Notes: generated by a model not told the origin, from the letters alone. DNA of 64,000 bases from Rothia sp. (in: high G+C Gram-positive bacteria) (GCF_030540545.1 NZ_JAUNVZ010000007.1:1-64000), one strand, 5' to 3'; numbered from the stretch's first letter, positions 23,844-34,271 are shown. A program made the numbers and translations.

Positions 23844-26800
23844 CTACTTCTTCGCTGTGCGAGTGCCTTTAGCGTGAGCGGAGGCGGCGCGTTCTTCCTC
23901 GGTGAGCTCGGCGTAGCGTTTGAAGAGAATCGTTAAACGCTCCGTATTATCCGCGCAGGTTTTAGAGGCACCGAATGCCTTATCCACCAGACGGTCTAGT
24001 GCACGATGGGCTTTGAGAAGCTCCGGATCCATAGCCCACGGATTGTACATATCCGCAAGAGATACGCGACCCCCAAACTTGAAGGCAAGGCTCTCCCGTA
24101 CCCGTTGCAGCTCTTGACCGGCCGCGCAGATTTGATCGTGTAGCTTCTGGGGCACCTTGGGCAGAGGTAGGTTATTCCACACCAGGGTATTGGCAAAACG
24201 CAGGCGAGATTCTAAACGCCCACCTACGGCTTTCTGCCAGGTAATAAACATAGACGAGCTCACCACACCAAAAAGGAAACCATCGGGGTCTATCGCAGTA
24301 AAAGCTAAATTACTACAAATTACATCTTCTGAGAAGTGTGCAGCTGTAAAAAACTTACGATTCTCTGACACTACACTCGGAATACACACATAATCCTGCA
24401 CCGGCTGACGACGCTCATCAAAGAGATGGGCAATCTCTGCCTTCTCGCGCGTTGCCGCCTTTGAACTTGCCAATCGCATAGCTTTAACCTTGGCAATGCG
24501 CTCTTTCAACACAGGGCTCTTGGATCTATCCGCAGGGGTTGCATCCTCCAGCCACAGGCACCAGCGATCCAAACCACGCACCAACTCTTTTGCCCCGGTA
24601 AAAGGGCGCACATAGCGGGCAGCAATAGGATCAGCCATTACCTCGGTGTACTGTTCCACCTCAACAATCAGGTTGCCACCATCGGTAGGCTGAGAGCCTC
24701 GTTCCACCACCGGCAGCTGCTGAGCAAGCGGTTTCATTCGCTTCGTCACCAGCACATTCGGAGCATCCAAAAGATAAGCGTTAATAGCCTTTACCTTTAC
24801 CGGAACACTCTGCTCCGTCTGCCAGTCATACTCCCGCAGCTGAGGATTCTTCACCAAACCCCGGGCAAAACCAGTAATCACGCAATGCACCGCTGCCTGC
24901 CCCGGAGCCTGAGAAGACCACGGGAAAGTACGATAGGCAAATTTAATATTCCACCCCGCTCTAAAAAGCGGGCCGAAGAGAGCAGGAACAGGCTGACCCT
25001 GCGTAATAGAGTTTGTAGATACAAAAGCAAACTCGCCTTCAACCTCCTGCCCCTCATAGGCGGAGCCGGGCGCAGGTACAAAGAAATCCATGCTCTTCTT
25101 AAACCAGCCGGTCACAAAATCCAGGTACCCGTCATAGTCCTTACCCCAGACAGCCTTCATGGATTCCTTTTGAGCCTTCGACATTTGAGCCTGACCCAAA
25201 AACGGCGGATTACCAAAAATAAAGACCTTCTGAGCATCCGCGGGCACAATAGCACGCCAATCACTCGTCAGCGCATCCGCGTGCACAATATGCGCTTTGC
25301 TCTTGAGCGGTAGGCGTTCAGGAAGCTGACCAATAGCAGCAGCCAGCTGCCTATCCGCCTGAAACTCCGCCAAATACATGGCAACCTCGGCAATACGTGC
25401 CGGCCACCACCCCAGCTCAATACCGTGGAATTGCTCCACCGAGACATAGGTCTCTAAGGTAGCATCCAGCGACATCTGCCCCAAAGAGCCATCCAGACGG
25501 CGCAACTCAACCAGCAGCTCAGTCTCAATAGCACGCACCTGAGCATAGGCCACCAGCAGGAAATTACCCGAACCGCACGCCGGATCCATACAATGAATAC
25601 CCTGCAGCTCCCTCAACAAAGCAATAATATTCTTACGCTTAGTGCTCTCCGCATGGCTGGAATCAACCAGCGCACGGGCACGCTGGCGCAACTCATCCAC
25701 AAAGAGAGGCTCCAAAGTCTTCAAAATATTCTCTTCGCTGGTATAGTGCTCACCGTTTTCACGGCGTGCCTTCTTCGATTTCACCAGTTGGAACATCGAG
25801 CCAAAAATAGCGGGAGAAATCTGAGACCAGTCAAAACGGCATGCCTTCAGCAGCTCATCGCGCAACTGACGGTTAAAAAATTCCATACCGCGGCGCTCAG
25901 CAAAGAGAGAACCATTCACATACGGAAATAAATGGAAAATCTCGGGCACATTCGGCGTGCGCTTACGGGCAGCCAACGGCTTATCCAACCATTCAAAAAG
26001 AGCCTGAATCTTCGGACCCAAATCAATACCGTCGCTGGAAGTCTCCTGCTCAACATAGCGTTCAAAAAGGTTACGCTGCCACAGACCCGCATCATCACCA
26101 AAGAGCAAAAAGAGCAGGCGAGTCAGAAAAATAGAAATATCATCCGTCCGTGCCTCAGCATCTGAGGGGTCAAACTCCTCCGGCTCAGCAGCTTCCGGGT
26201 CGGAATCAGCATCGTTTCCCGCCATCGCGGTATACAGGCGAGCCATAATTAACGACGCCTCAGCATTCAAATCGCGCTGAATACGGTGCTGAGTACTCTG
26301 CGCACCCGCCAAAAAGAGCAAAGAATCAAGACGCTCCGGCACATCAGACAGAGCGAACTCATCGCGCGTCTGCTGCTGGCAATCAAGCAGAATAAAACGC
26401 CCAAAATCGCAGGCAATTACAAAGCGCGGCTGTTCACGCTCCGGGATACTGTCCCTATCTTCCAGATACTCCAAGCCCTGTGCCAGAGCAGCCTCAAGGT
26501 CTTTACCCGGAGACTTCTGCTCCACCAGCACAGTACCCGGCCAGAACATATCAATACGGCCGCGTTCACTACTATTGGAGGCACGGCGAGCGCTACGCTC
26601 ATAGTGGGCATTTGATTTACGATCAACACCAAAACACGCCAGCAGCTCATTCCAGAAGGTTTGGGTCTCCTTCGACTCCATGCTACCGGTCTGCCGCTGA
26701 TCCGTGTATTCTTGCAGACGCACACCCCAGTCGGCGCTAAAATGCTGCAGACGCGCCAGCACCCGAGCGCGAAATTCCGGAGTTAAAGCATTGACGAAGC

Positions 26801-26849
26801 TATCGTGTGTGTGTGTGTGTGTGTGAGCATAAAGTTCAGTATAACGCAA
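23844..26849 (-). CDS. MmeI-family fused restriction-methyltransferase, with 5' CA repeat
   Basis: A single-chain Type IIL/IIG-like enzyme: one polypeptide for DNA cleavage and adenine methylation. Positions count from TTG 26849. The PD-(D/E)XK nuclease motif is D100...E110-x-K112; a helical spacer with FPYVNGSLF and ENGEHYTSEENILK follows; the methyltransferase has motif I DPACGSGNF (422-430) and motif IV NPPF (547-550); a target-recognition domain and helical tail complete ~1000 residues, the normal length. The TTG has no ribosome binding site. A TATACT box sits 7 bases before ATG 26830, which suits a leaderless start there, but that ATG is out of frame because of the (CA)10 tract. The gene may therefore be switched off in this sequence. 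No separate specificity subunit is present. Confidence 0.88.
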   Translation of the reverse strand: MRYTELYAHTHTHTHDSFVNALTPEFRARVLARLQHFSADWGVRLQEYTDQRQTGSMESKETQTFWNELLACFGVDRKSNAHYERSARRASNSSERGRIDMFWPGTVLVEQKSPGKDLEAALAQGLEYLEDRDSIPEREQPRFVIACDFGRFILLDCQQQTRDEFALSDVPERLDSLLFLAGAQSTQHRIQRDLNAEASLIMARLYTAMAGNDADSDPEAAEPEEFDPSDAEARTDDISIFLTRLLFLLFGDDAGLWQRNLFERYVEQETSSDGIDLGPKIQALFEWLDKPLAARKRTPNVPEIFHLFPYVNGSLFAERRGMEFFNRQLRDELLKACRFDWSQISPAIFGSMFQLVKSKKARRENGEHYTSEENILKTLEPLFVDELRQRARALVDSSHAESTKRKNIIALLRELQGIHCMDPACGSGNFLLVAYAQVRAIETELLVELRRLDGSLGQMSLDATLETYVSVEQFHGIELGWWPARIAEVAMYLAEFQADRQLAAAIGQLPERLPLKSKAHIVHADALTSDWRAIVPADAQKVFIFGNPPFLGQAQMSKAQKESMKAVWGKDYDGYLDFVTGWFKKSMDFFVPAPGSAYEGQEVEGEFAFVSTNSITQGQPVPALFGPLFRAGWNIKFAYRTFPWSSQAPGQAAVHCVITGFARGLVKNPQLREYDWQTEQSVPVKVKAINAYLLDAPNVLVTKRMKPLAQQLPVVERGSQPTDGGNLIVEVEQYTEVMADPIAARYVRPFTGAKELVRGLDRWCLWLEDATPADRSKSPVLKERIAKVKAMRLASSKAATREKAEIAHLFDERRQPVQDYVCIPSVVSENRKFFTAAHFSEDVICSNLAFTAIDPDGFLFGVVSSSMFITWQKAVGGRLESRLRFANTLVWNNLPLPKVPQKLHDQICAAGQELQRVRESLAFKFGGRVSLADMYNPWAMDPELLKAHRALDRLVDKAFGASKTCADNTERLTILFKRYAELTEEERAASAHAKGTRTAKK
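26805..26825 (-). repeat. (CA)10 dinucleotide tract in the MmeI-type gene
   Basis: Ten CA units plus a final C on the minus strand (GT on the plus strand), encoding alternating His-Thr in the long frame. From ATG 26830 this length leads to a stop after 15 codons. Loss of one unit or gain of two would join the ATG to the main frame as MLTHTHTHD. Confidence 0.9.
26838..26843 (-). promoter_or_regulatory. Candidate -10 element TATACT for the MmeI-type gene
   Basis: Five of six bases match TATAAT, with seven bases between it and the A of ATG 26830. That puts the transcript start at or next to the ATG, as in leaderless actinobacterial mRNAs. No good -35 is visible. Confidence 0.5.
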
Positions 26850-26935
26850 ATTCTATATCGCACAGTCCGCACTTTAAACGCTTAAGTCACCCCACTTCTC
26901 AGGGCACCATATCTTCCCCAGATACCGAGAGTTAA

Positions 26936-26973
26936 AAAGCAAAAGGTGCCCCGAACTCACATTCAGGGCACCT
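26936..26973 (-). terminator. folC terminator
   Basis: AGGTGCCC and GGGCACCT pair; on the minus strand TTTTGCTTTTT follows. Confidence 0.85.
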
Positions 26974-26996
26974 ATACGAATTGACGCACCTACCGG

Positions 26997-28592
26997 CTAG
27001 ACCTCATCCAGTTCGTCCGGGACAGTGTCGTCATCCAGATCGTCCAGGGGCAGACCCAGAGTATCCTCCAGCGGGTGCTGCTCGCCCGGCTGCTCAGCAT
27101 CAGAAGCCAGCTCAGCCATAATCGAAGACATCAGCTCGTCCCCCTCTTCCCCAAAGGAATCGGTGGTCTCGGGCAGAATCTCCTCAGACTCCACGCCCAG
27201 CTGCTCCACAGTATCGGCAGCACCCAGCAGGGTACGTGCCTCACCAATGACCGTAATAGAGCCGGTAATCAGCACACCGGCAGATTCCTGATCAAAGACC
27301 GCGTTTTCCATAGCGGTCGCCACAGCCTCATCCAGGTGCTCAAACACCGTCACGCTCTCGGCATCAAAGCCTGCATCCAGAGCCAACTCTTCCAGACGCT
27401 CGGCGGGGATAGCGCGAGGAGAATCCGAAGCCGCCAGGTACAGGCGGAAGGAAGAATCCACCGAATCCACATACTCCTGGCGCATTGCCTCGAACATGCC
27501 CGCGGCATCCTTCTCACCCAAAATACCTACCACGGCGTGCACATGAGCAAAATCAAAGGCTTCCTTAATCGCCACCGCCGAGGCGCGCACACCGTGGGGG
27601 TTATGGCCGGCGTCCAGAATCACGGTCGGCTCGCTGCGCACCACTTCCAGGCGGCCCGGCGAACGCACCGTACCGAAGCTCAGACGAACCAGTTCTTCCG
27701 AGAGCTTCTTCGAACCGAAGAACGCCTCCACCGCCGCCAGAGCGCACGCAGCATTTTCCGCCTGGTGAGCGCCGTGCAGAGGCAGAGCAATATCGCTATA
27801 CTCCCCCGCCAAACCGCGCAGGCTCAGCAGCTGACCGCCCACAGCCAGTTGACGATCCAGCACACCAAATTCCACATTTTCAAAGGCGAAAGAAGCGCCC
27901 ACCTCGCGGGCACGCGCCAGCAGCACATCGGCTGCCTCCGGATCTTGCGCAGCGGAGATTAGGAAACCCTCGGGCTTAATAATGCCGGACTTCTCCGAAG
28001 CAATATCTGCCAGGGTATCGCCCAGCATATCGGTGTGGTCCAAATCGATCGGGGTCACCACAGACACCGTGCCGTCGGCGACATTGGTCGAATCCCAGCT
28101 GCCACCAATGCCCACCTCGAGCACCACAACATCCACCGGCTCATCGGCAAAAATAGCGAACGCTAGGATAGTGATTGCCTCAAAGAAGGTAATGCGCGGC
28201 TGGCCGGCTTCTTCCATACGGGCGTCCACAATCGCCAGGTAGGGGGCGATTTCATCCCAAATGCGCACCAGGGTGCGGTCGGCAACCGGGCGGCCATTAA
28301 TGCAGATACGCTCGGTCACGGACTCCAGGTGCGGGCTAGTAAAACGGCCGGTGCGCACATCGTGTGCCAGCAGCAGGGACTCGATCATGCGGGCGGTACT
28401 GGTCTTACCGTTGGTGCCGGTAATGTGAATAACGGGGGCTGCGCGGTGCACATCGCCCAGGATTTCCACCGCCTGCTGTACGGCGTCCAGCCGGGGCGCC
28501 ATCTTATTTTCGGGTGCGCGCGCCAGCAGCTCGCCGTAGACGCGTGCTACGCCTTCGGGGTCGGGAATGGCGGGGAAATTCTTCTCGCTCAT
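26997..28592 (-). CDS. folC: Folylpolyglutamate synthase / dihydrofolate synthase
   Basis: Adds glutamate to dihydropteroate and then to folates. The Mur-ligase-type P-loop HITGTNGKTSTARMIE lies near residue 57, followed by TSPHLESVTERI, VVLEVGIGGSWDSTN and the C-terminal HNPHGVRA motif. At 531 residues it is longer than usual: from about residue 460 it carries an acidic tail rich in Glu and Asp (DLDDDTVPDELDEV at the end) not needed for the fold. ATG 28592 follows an AAGGAC-type site. The gene lies downstream of ileS with a terminator between them. Confidence 0.94.
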   Translation of the reverse strand: MSEKNFPAIPDPEGVARVYGELLARAPENKMAPRLDAVQQAVEILGDVHRAAPVIHITGTNGKTSTARMIESLLLAHDVRTGRFTSPHLESVTERICINGRPVADRTLVRIWDEIAPYLAIVDARMEEAGQPRITFFEAITILAFAIFADEPVDVVVLEVGIGGSWDSTNVADGTVSVVTPIDLDHTDMLGDTLADIASEKSGIIKPEGFLISAAQDPEAADVLLARAREVGASFAFENVEFGVLDRQLAVGGQLLSLRGLAGEYSDIALPLHGAHQAENAACALAAVEAFFGSKKLSEELVRLSFGTVRSPGRLEVVRSEPTVILDAGHNPHGVRASAVAIKEAFDFAHVHAVVGILGEKDAAGMFEAMRQEYVDSVDSSFRLYLAASDSPRAIPAERLEELALDAGFDAESVTVFEHLDEAVATAMENAVFDQESAGVLITGSITVIGEARTLLGAADTVEQLGVESEEILPETTDSFGEEGDELMSSIMAELASDAEQPGEQHPLEDTLGLPLDDLDDDTVPDELDEV

Positions 28593-28633
28593 GGTGTCCT
28601 TCGGTTAAGGTCCAAAACTATCTGTTCTTAATG

Positions 28634-28685
28634 ATGAACGCACCCGGTTCATACGGTCAAGCCGTACGCACCGGGTGCGTTCATT
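28634..28685 (-). terminator. ileS terminator
   Basis: A 14-base arm TGAACGCACCCGGT and its complement flank a second inner stem, about 50 bases past the ileS stop. Confidence 0.85.
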
Positions 28686-28730
28686 CTTAGCTGTCAGCGT
28701 GGGTTTTCACACTCTTCTACCAGCTCATGA

Positions 28731-31700
28731 CTAAGCAACAGCCACGCTAATCTCCAGGGGCTCACCCTCCACCAGTTCCAGGCTGGTTGCCAGGGTATCA
28801 CCGGTCAGCAGCTGCTCGTGGGCGCGCAGAGCCTCCAGAGTCTTCGCGTCTGCCACAATGCGCAGTGCAATACGGTCGGAGACGTTCAGGTCGGCGTCCT
28901 TACGTGCCTGCTGTACCGCGCGGATAGTGTCGCGAGTAATACCCTCAGCGATCAGTTCCTCGGTCAGAGCAATGTTCAGCACCGCGAAACCGCCAGGCAG
29001 AACGGCTGCCGCATTGTGCTCGGCACCTTCGGCGTTTTCGTCCACCACGGTGACCAGCTCGTACTCGTTGGGCAGCAGCTCAATGCCGCCCTCAACAGCC
29101 TGCAGGCCCACCAGCACCTTATCGTTCTCCACCGACCAGTCGCCGGACTTGGATGCCTTAATGACCACCTGCATCTGCTTGCCCAGACGGCCACCGATTT
29201 CACGGGGGATGACCTTCAGCTGCTGGGAGATGCCGTACTCTGCCGGGTCAGCGTCCTCGGAGGAGAGCAGCTTAACCTCGCGCAGGTTCAGCTCATCGGC
29301 CACAATCTGCGCAAAGTACTCAGCGCCGCCCTCGCCGAAGGCTGCATCCAGGGAAGCGTACTGCTCGGGAGCAATGGCGACGGTCATCAGGCTCAGCGGC
29401 TGGCGTACACGCATCTTGGTGCTCTTGCGCAGGAAGGAACCGGTAGAGCAGACCTCACGCACGGTTTCCATCAGAGCAATCAGCTCGGATTCATCCGCGA
29501 AGTCTTCAACTACGGGCCAATCAGCCAGGTGTACGGAGCGCTCGCCGGTCAGACCGCGGTACATTTCCTCGGCGGTCAGCGGCAGCAAGGATGCCGCTAC
29601 CTTGGTGACGGTCACCAGGGCGGTGTACAGGGTGTCGAATGCGTCGTGATCCTCTTCGAAGAAGCGGTCACGGCTGCGGCGCACATACCAGTTGGTCAAG
29701 GCGTCCGCATAGATGCGCAGGTAGTCGCAGGCGGTGGAAATATCGTAGGAATCCATTGCCTCGGTGACCTGTGCGACCAGTTCGCGGGTCTTACCCAGGA
29801 TGAAGCGGTCCATGACGTTCTGAGAGTCGTAGCGCAGCTTCGCCTCGTAACCGGCACCGTTATTGGCGGCGTTGGTGTACAGGGCGAAGAAGTGGTACAC
29901 ATTCCACAGGGGCAGCATGACCTGACGCACGCCCTCGCGGATACCCTGCTCGGTGACGATCAGGTTACCGCCGCGCAGAATGGGGCTGGACATCAGGAAC
30001 CAGCGCATAGCGTCCGAGCCGTCGCGGTCGAGCACCTCGGAAACGTCCGGGTAGTTGCGCAGGGACTTGGACATCTTCTGACCGTCCGAGCCGAGCACAA
30101 TACCGTGGCTGACCACGTTCTTGAACGCCGGGCGGTCAAAGAGCGCGGTTGCCAGAATGTGCAGGGTGTAGAACCAGCCGCGGGTCTGACCAATGTATTC
30201 CACAATGAAGTCAGCCGGGTAGTGGTTCTCGAACCATTCCTTGTTTTCGAAGGGGTAGTGAACCTGCGCGTAGGGCATGGAGCCGGAGTCGAACCATACG
30301 TCCAGCACGTCTTCTACGCGGCGCATGGTGGACTTGCCGGTCGGGTCGTCCGGGTTCGGGCGGGTCAGCTCGTCAATGTAGGGACGGTGCAGATCCGGCT
30401 GACCTTCCTTATTCAGAGGCAGACGGCCGAAGTCAGCCTTAAGCTCTTCCAGGGAGCCGTAGACGTCCACACGCGGGTAGTTCGGGTCGTCCGAAACCCA
30501 CACGGGGATGGGCGAGCCCCAGAAACGGTTACGGGAGATGGACCAGTCGCGTGCGTTTTCAACCCACTTGCCGAACTGGCCGTGCTTGACGTTCTCCGGG
30601 ATCCAGTTGATCTGCTCGTTCAGCTCGCTCATGCGATCCTTGAACTCGGTCACCTTCACATACCAGGAGGTGATCGCGCGGTAGATCAGCGGGGTGCGGC
30701 AACGCCAGCAGTGCGGGTAGGAGTGCACATAGGACTTCTCACGAATCAGACGGGAGTCAGCCTTGAGAGCGTTAATAATGGTGCGGTTTGCCTCGAAGAC
30801 CTGCACGCCAGCAATCTCTGCCAGGGCGGTGGAGCCGCTGGGCGAGGGCTCTGCGAAGAGGGAGAGGAACTTAGCGCCCTCGTCCACGCTCAGAACCACG
30901 GGAATGCCGTAGCCTTCGCAGACCTTCTGGTCGTCTTCACCGTAGGCGGGTGCCTGGTGAACAATACCGGTACCATCGCTGGTGGAAACATAGTCGGCAA
31001 CCAGGATCTGCCAGGAGTTCTCGGTGCCCCACTTCTCAGCGTCGGTGAAGTAGTCCCAGATCGGGGTGTAGCGTACACCCTCCAGCTGGGAGCCGGTGTA
31101 GCGTGCGGTGACAGCTGCTACAGCGTCCTCGGCGGGGTTCTCGCCCGCGTAGCCCAGGTCCTTAGCGTAGCCTGCCAGCAGGTCGGCTGCCAGCAGGAAG
31201 GAGCGGCCTTCCTTATCGCCTGCGCCGGGTACAACCACGTATTCAATCTCGGGGCCGACAGCCAGTGCCTGGTTGGTGGGCAGGGTCCAGGGAGTGGTGG
31301 TCCATGCCAGTGCCTCAACGCCCTGCAGGGCTGCAGCTACTGCCTTGTCCTTTGCCAGGGAGTCATCGGAGTTAATGCTAAAAGCGACGGTGACGGTCTG
31401 GTCCTGACGGTCCTTGTACACGTCGTCGTCCATGCGCAGCTCGTGGTTGCTCAGGGGGGTTTCGTCATTCCAGCAATAGGGCAGCACGCGGAAACCCTGG
31501 TAGGTCAGGCCCTTTTCGTGCAGCTGCTTGAATGCCCAAATCACGGACTCCATGTATTCAACATTGAGAGTCTTGTAGTCGTTTTCGAAGTCAACCCAGC
31601 GTGCCTGGCGGGTCACGTAGCGCTCCCACTCATTGGTGTACTTGAGCACGGAGGCGCGTGCGGCATCGTTGAAGTTGTCGATGCCCATGTCCAGGATTTC

Positions 31701-32066
31701 CTTCTTATCGGTCATGCCCAGCTGCTTCATAGCTTCCAGCTCTGCGGGCAGACCGTGGGTGTCCCAACCGAAGCGACGCTCAACCTTGTGGCCGCGCTGG
31801 GTCTGGTAGCGTGCCACCAGGTCCTTAGCGTAGCCGGTGAGCAGGTGGCCGTAGTGCGGCAGGCCGTTTGCGAAAGGGGGACCGTCGTAGAAGACGAATT
31901 CATTCTCGCCATTGTCGCCGGCGGGGCGGCCGTCTACGGATGCCTTGAAGGTGCCGTCATTCTTCCAATAGTCCAGGACGGCTTCTTCCAGCTTGGGGAA
32001 GGAGGGCGAGGCGGGAACAGCGGAGGCGTTCAGCGCGCTTGCCTTCGGGTAGATAGATTCAGTCAC
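28731..32066 (-). CDS. ileS: Isoleucine--tRNA ligase
   Basis: Charges tRNA-Ile and edits valine. The start is GTG 32066 (VTESIYPK) with AAAGGT upstream; reading further back would run into the T-box. The 1111 residues have the class I HIGH-type motif as [12 protein letters not shown], the editing domain, and KMSKS in [14 protein letters not shown]. The long DUF5915-like C-terminal region marks the eukaryote-like ileS type often found in actinobacteria. The gene is controlled by the T-box leader at 32100-32440. Confidence 0.97.
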   Translation of the reverse strand: MTESIYPKASALNASAVPASPSFPKLEEAVLDYWKNDGTFKASVDGRPAGDNGENEFVFYDGPPFANGLPHYGHLLTGYAKDLVARYQTQRGHKVERRFGWDTHGLPAELEAMKQLGMTDKKEILDMGIDNFNDAARASVLKYTNEWERYVTRQARWVDFENDYKTLNVEYMESVIWAFKQLHEKGLTYQGFRVLPYCWNDETPLSNHELRMDDDVYKDRQDQTVTVAFSINSDDSLAKDKAVAAALQGVEALAWTTTPWTLPTNQALAVGPEIEYVVVPGAGDKEGRSFLLAADLLAGYAKDLGYAGENPAEDAVAAVTARYTGSQLEGVRYTPIWDYFTDAEKWGTENSWQILVADYVSTSDGTGIVHQAPAYGEDDQKVCEGYGIPVVLSVDEGAKFLSLFAEPSPSGSTALAEIAGVQVFEANRTIINALKADSRLIREKSYVHSYPHCWRCRTPLIYRAITSWYVKVTEFKDRMSELNEQINWIPENVKHGQFGKWVENARDWSISRNRFWGSPIPVWVSDDPNYPRVDVYGSLEELKADFGRLPLNKEGQPDLHRPYIDELTRPNPDDPTGKSTMRRVEDVLDVWFDSGSMPYAQVHYPFENKEWFENHYPADFIVEYIGQTRGWFYTLHILATALFDRPAFKNVVSHGIVLGSDGQKMSKSLRNYPDVSEVLDRDGSDAMRWFLMSSPILRGGNLIVTEQGIREGVRQVMLPLWNVYHFFALYTNAANNGAGYEAKLRYDSQNVMDRFILGKTRELVAQVTEAMDSYDISTACDYLRIYADALTNWYVRRSRDRFFEEDHDAFDTLYTALVTVTKVAASLLPLTAEEMYRGLTGERSVHLADWPVVEDFADESELIALMETVREVCSTGSFLRKSTKMRVRQPLSLMTVAIAPEQYASLDAAFGEGGAEYFAQIVADELNLREVKLLSSEDADPAEYGISQQLKVIPREIGGRLGKQMQVVIKASKSGDWSVENDKVLVGLQAVEGGIELLPNEYELVTVVDENAEGAEHNAAAVLPGGFAVLNIALTEELIAEGITRDTIRAVQQARKDADLNVSDRIALRIVADAKTLEALRAHEQLLTGDTLATSLELVEGEPLEISVAVA

Positions 32067-32099
32067 GGTACGTTTACCTTTGATCGTGCTTAGCTTATG

Positions 32100-32440
32100 C
32101 CCCGGATGCACAAAAGCACCCGGAACACTCACCAACGCGGTGGGTTCAACGGGTGCAAGGACGCCTAATATCGTGCGCAATGGCGCGAGGGTAAAGGCGC
32201 GGTACCACCTTGCTTATTGAAACGGCGAAGAGCACCTACCATCCCGCACCCTGAGGGTGCAGGAGGCGGTGCTTTTCGCGAGTATCAATCGCTTATTTAC
32301 AGCTATTTCGGGCTTATCCGTCCGGTTCTACTGGGACTACATCTGTTCCGCTAAGACTCTCCGCCGCAGCGTTATGAGAGCCCGCAGGTGCGGTCCGTTC
32401 TTCCGAATTGCTCGCCGGTGATGGCCGGGTCCTTGCAAAC
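32100..32440 (-). promoter_or_regulatory. T-box riboswitch, isoleucine-type, upstream of ileS
   Basis: The leader carries the T-box core AAGGTGGTACCGCG on the minus strand (about 32197-32210), whose helix closes with CGTCCTTGC near 32156-32164. At its 5' end lies a compact stem I with GGCCATCACCGG (around 32415-32425), where ATC is the likely isoleucine specifier codon, as in the short stem-I ileS leaders of actinobacteria. Uncharged tRNA-Ile would bind both sites and raise ileS expression. A terminator-like hairpin follows at 32112-32156. Confidence 0.9.
32112..32156 (-). terminator. Terminator-like hairpin in the ileS T-box
   Basis: GCACCCG and CGGGTGC, with an inner GAAC/GTTC stem, are followed by TTTTG on the minus strand. 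The 5' arm abuts and slightly overlaps the T-box antiterminator helix, as needed for transcriptional attenuation. Confidence 0.55.
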
Positions 32441-32742
32441 ATCTATATTTTAAGTGCTTACGCAAGCACTATGCAAGCTCAAGAAGCCCGGAAACACGCC
32501 CAACACTCCGGCATTGCCAGGAATTATTGAAACATATTCGAACAAACACTTTTTCGAATAACCAACATGCCCATAGAGCGCACACAAGATAATGGGGTTC
32601 GGTTTTAAGCCCGCACCCAGATATAGGCATCTTTAGCGCTTGCCCCAACTATGAGATCTTAACTTACACGCCTGCAATTCGAATGCGGAAGATAACAAGG
32701 ATATATGAGATAAAGCCCTTACCCCCACCAGAGAGAGTAAAC
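32441..32742. other. Gene-free stretch upstream of the ileS leader
   Basis: Probably contains the ileS promoter. TATAGAT about 32445-32451 on the minus strand could be the -10 box, just before the T-box. No other element or coding frame is supported. Confidence 0.35.
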
Positions 32743-32790
32743 GAAAACGCCGTGCCAGAGTGGGGAACTCCCCTTCTCTGTCACGGCGTC
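32743..32790 (-). terminator. tig terminator
   Basis: GACGCCGTG and CACGGCGTTTTC form a stem with inner pairing; on the minus strand the hairpin is followed by TTTTCG. Confidence 0.85.
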
Positions 32791-32811
32791 TTCTACGCTA
32801 CAGCGTTAGAC

Positions 32812-34101
32812 TTATGCCTCGTCGCCCAGGAACTTGGACAGGTCAACAGCCTTGCCGTTGGTGTCCTTAACCTTAGCGGACTTGAGCACCTCGCCCAGTG
32901 CCTTGGAGCGGCGAACCTCGCCCACCAGCATGCCAGCCTGACCGGAGCCGTCCAGCATCTGTGCGAACTGGTTGGGGTCCATGCCGTACTGCTGGCTCAT
33001 GGTGATGATGTAGTTGATCAGCTCAGCCTGGTCAACCTGAACCTCCAGAGCCTCAGCAATGTCGTCCAGAATGATCTCGTTCTTGAACGCCTTAATGGTG
33101 TTCTCGCGAACCTCTGCACGGTGCTCTTCGGTGTCGTGGTCAGCGTCAGCGCTCGGAGCGGAGAAGTGCTGCTCAATCTGCTCTTCGATGACGGACTCGG
33201 GTACGGGAACCTCGGTCTTCTCAACCAGGATCTCCAGAGCCTTATCGCGTGCCTTGGAGCCCTGCTCGGCAACCTTAGCCTCAGCAACCTGCTTCTTGAT
33301 GTCTTCCTTGAGCTCATCCAGGGTGTCGAACTCGGATGCCAGCTGTGCGAACTCGTCGTCAGCTGCGGGCAGCTCGCGCTCCTTGACAGCGGAAACCTTG
33401 ACCTTGATAACAGCCTGCTCGCCAGCGTGGTCGCCGCCGGAGAGCTTGGTCTCGAAGGTTGCGTCCTCGCCTGCGGACAGGCCGGTCAGTGCCTCGTCGA
33501 TGCCCTCGAGCATGGTGCCGGAGCCGATCTGGTAGGACAGGTCGTTTGCTGCGTCAACCTCTTCACCGTCGATGGAGGCGGTGATGTCGATGGTCACGAA
33601 GTCCTTGTCAGCTGCGGGGCGATCCACTGCAACCAGGGTGCCGAAGCGCTCGCGCAGGGCGTCCAGTGCCTGTGCCTCATCTTCTGCGGTAACCTCTGCA
33701 GCCTCAACCTCGATCTCCAGACCCTCGTATGCGGGCAGGATGATCTGGGGGCGAACAACAACCTCGATGGTCAGCTTGACGTCTGCTTCGCGAGCGTCGG
33801 TGGTGGGCTGGGACTGAACGTCCAGCTCGGGGCGTGCCAGCGGGGACAGGTCGTTCTCGCCCAGCGCCTGTGCGTAGTAGTCGTTCAGTGCTTCGTTCAG
33901 GGATGCCTCAACAATGTAGTCGAAGCCTGCGCGCTGCTCGATCAGGGTCTTGGGCAGCTTACCCTTACGGAAACCGGGCACGCTCATCTGCTCGCCCAGG
34001 TTCTTGTAGGTGCGCTCCAGGTAAGGCTTGAATTCAGCGAAGGGAACCTCGACCTCAATCTTAGCCAGGGTCGGGTTGAGCTTCTCGACGGCGGTCTTCA
34101 C
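32812..34101 (-). CDS. tig: Trigger factor (ribosome-associated chaperone)
   Basis: Binds at the ribosomal exit tunnel (L23) and shields nascent chains; also a peptidyl-prolyl isomerase. The 429 residues have the ribosome-binding signature GFRKGKLPK near residue 43, an FKBP-type domain at about 155-245 ([15 protein letters not shown] to [15 protein letters not shown]), and the helical C-terminal arms. The ATG at 34101 is in the expected position. It lies downstream of tRNA-Pro and is a single-gene unit. Confidence 0.96.
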   Translation of the reverse strand: MKTAVEKLNPTLAKIEVEVPFAEFKPYLERTYKNLGEQMSVPGFRKGKLPKTLIEQRAGFDYIVEASLNEALNDYYAQALGENDLSPLARPELDVQSQPTTDAREADVKLTIEVVVRPQIILPAYEGLEIEVEAAEVTAEDEAQALDALRERFGTLVAVDRPAADKDFVTIDITASIDGEEVDAANDLSYQIGSGTMLEGIDEALTGLSAGEDATFETKLSGGDHAGEQAVIKVKVSAVKERELPAADDEFAQLASEFDTLDELKEDIKKQVAEAKVAEQGSKARDKALEILVEKTEVPVPESVIEEQIEQHFSAPSADADHDTEEHRAEVRENTIKAFKNEIILDDIAEALEVQVDQAELINYIITMSQQYGMDPNQFAQMLDGSGQAGMLVGEVRRSKALGEVLKSAKVKDTNGKAVDLSKFLGDEA

Positions 34102-34196
34102 GTCCGTTGATCTCCTCGATAGTCGTTGACGGCTCAGTGGTGAGCCGTGATGAATAATGGAATAGGGCGCCGGCGTGTACCGGCGCCCCTTTCACG

Positions 34197-34271
34197 TCGG
34201 GGCGACAGGATTCGAACCTGCGATCTCCTGCTCCCAAAGCAGGCGCGTTAGCCAAGCTACGCCACGCCCCG
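34197..34271 (-). tRNA. tRNA-Pro (anticodon TGG)
   Basis: Acceptor CGGGGCG pairs with CGCCCCG plus discriminator A. The anticodon loop CTTTGGGAG gives TGG. The T-loop GGTTCGAATCC is canonical. The 3' CCA is not encoded. Confidence 0.96.

Noticed and set aside
28818-32093. 1091-codon plus-strand open frame opposite ileS
   Set aside because: Antisense shadow; IleS motifs on the minus strand are complete.
32067-32180. N-terminal extension of ileS to 32180
   Set aside because: The added codons lie inside the T-box and terminator hairpin and start with TTG; GTG 32066 has a ribosome binding site.
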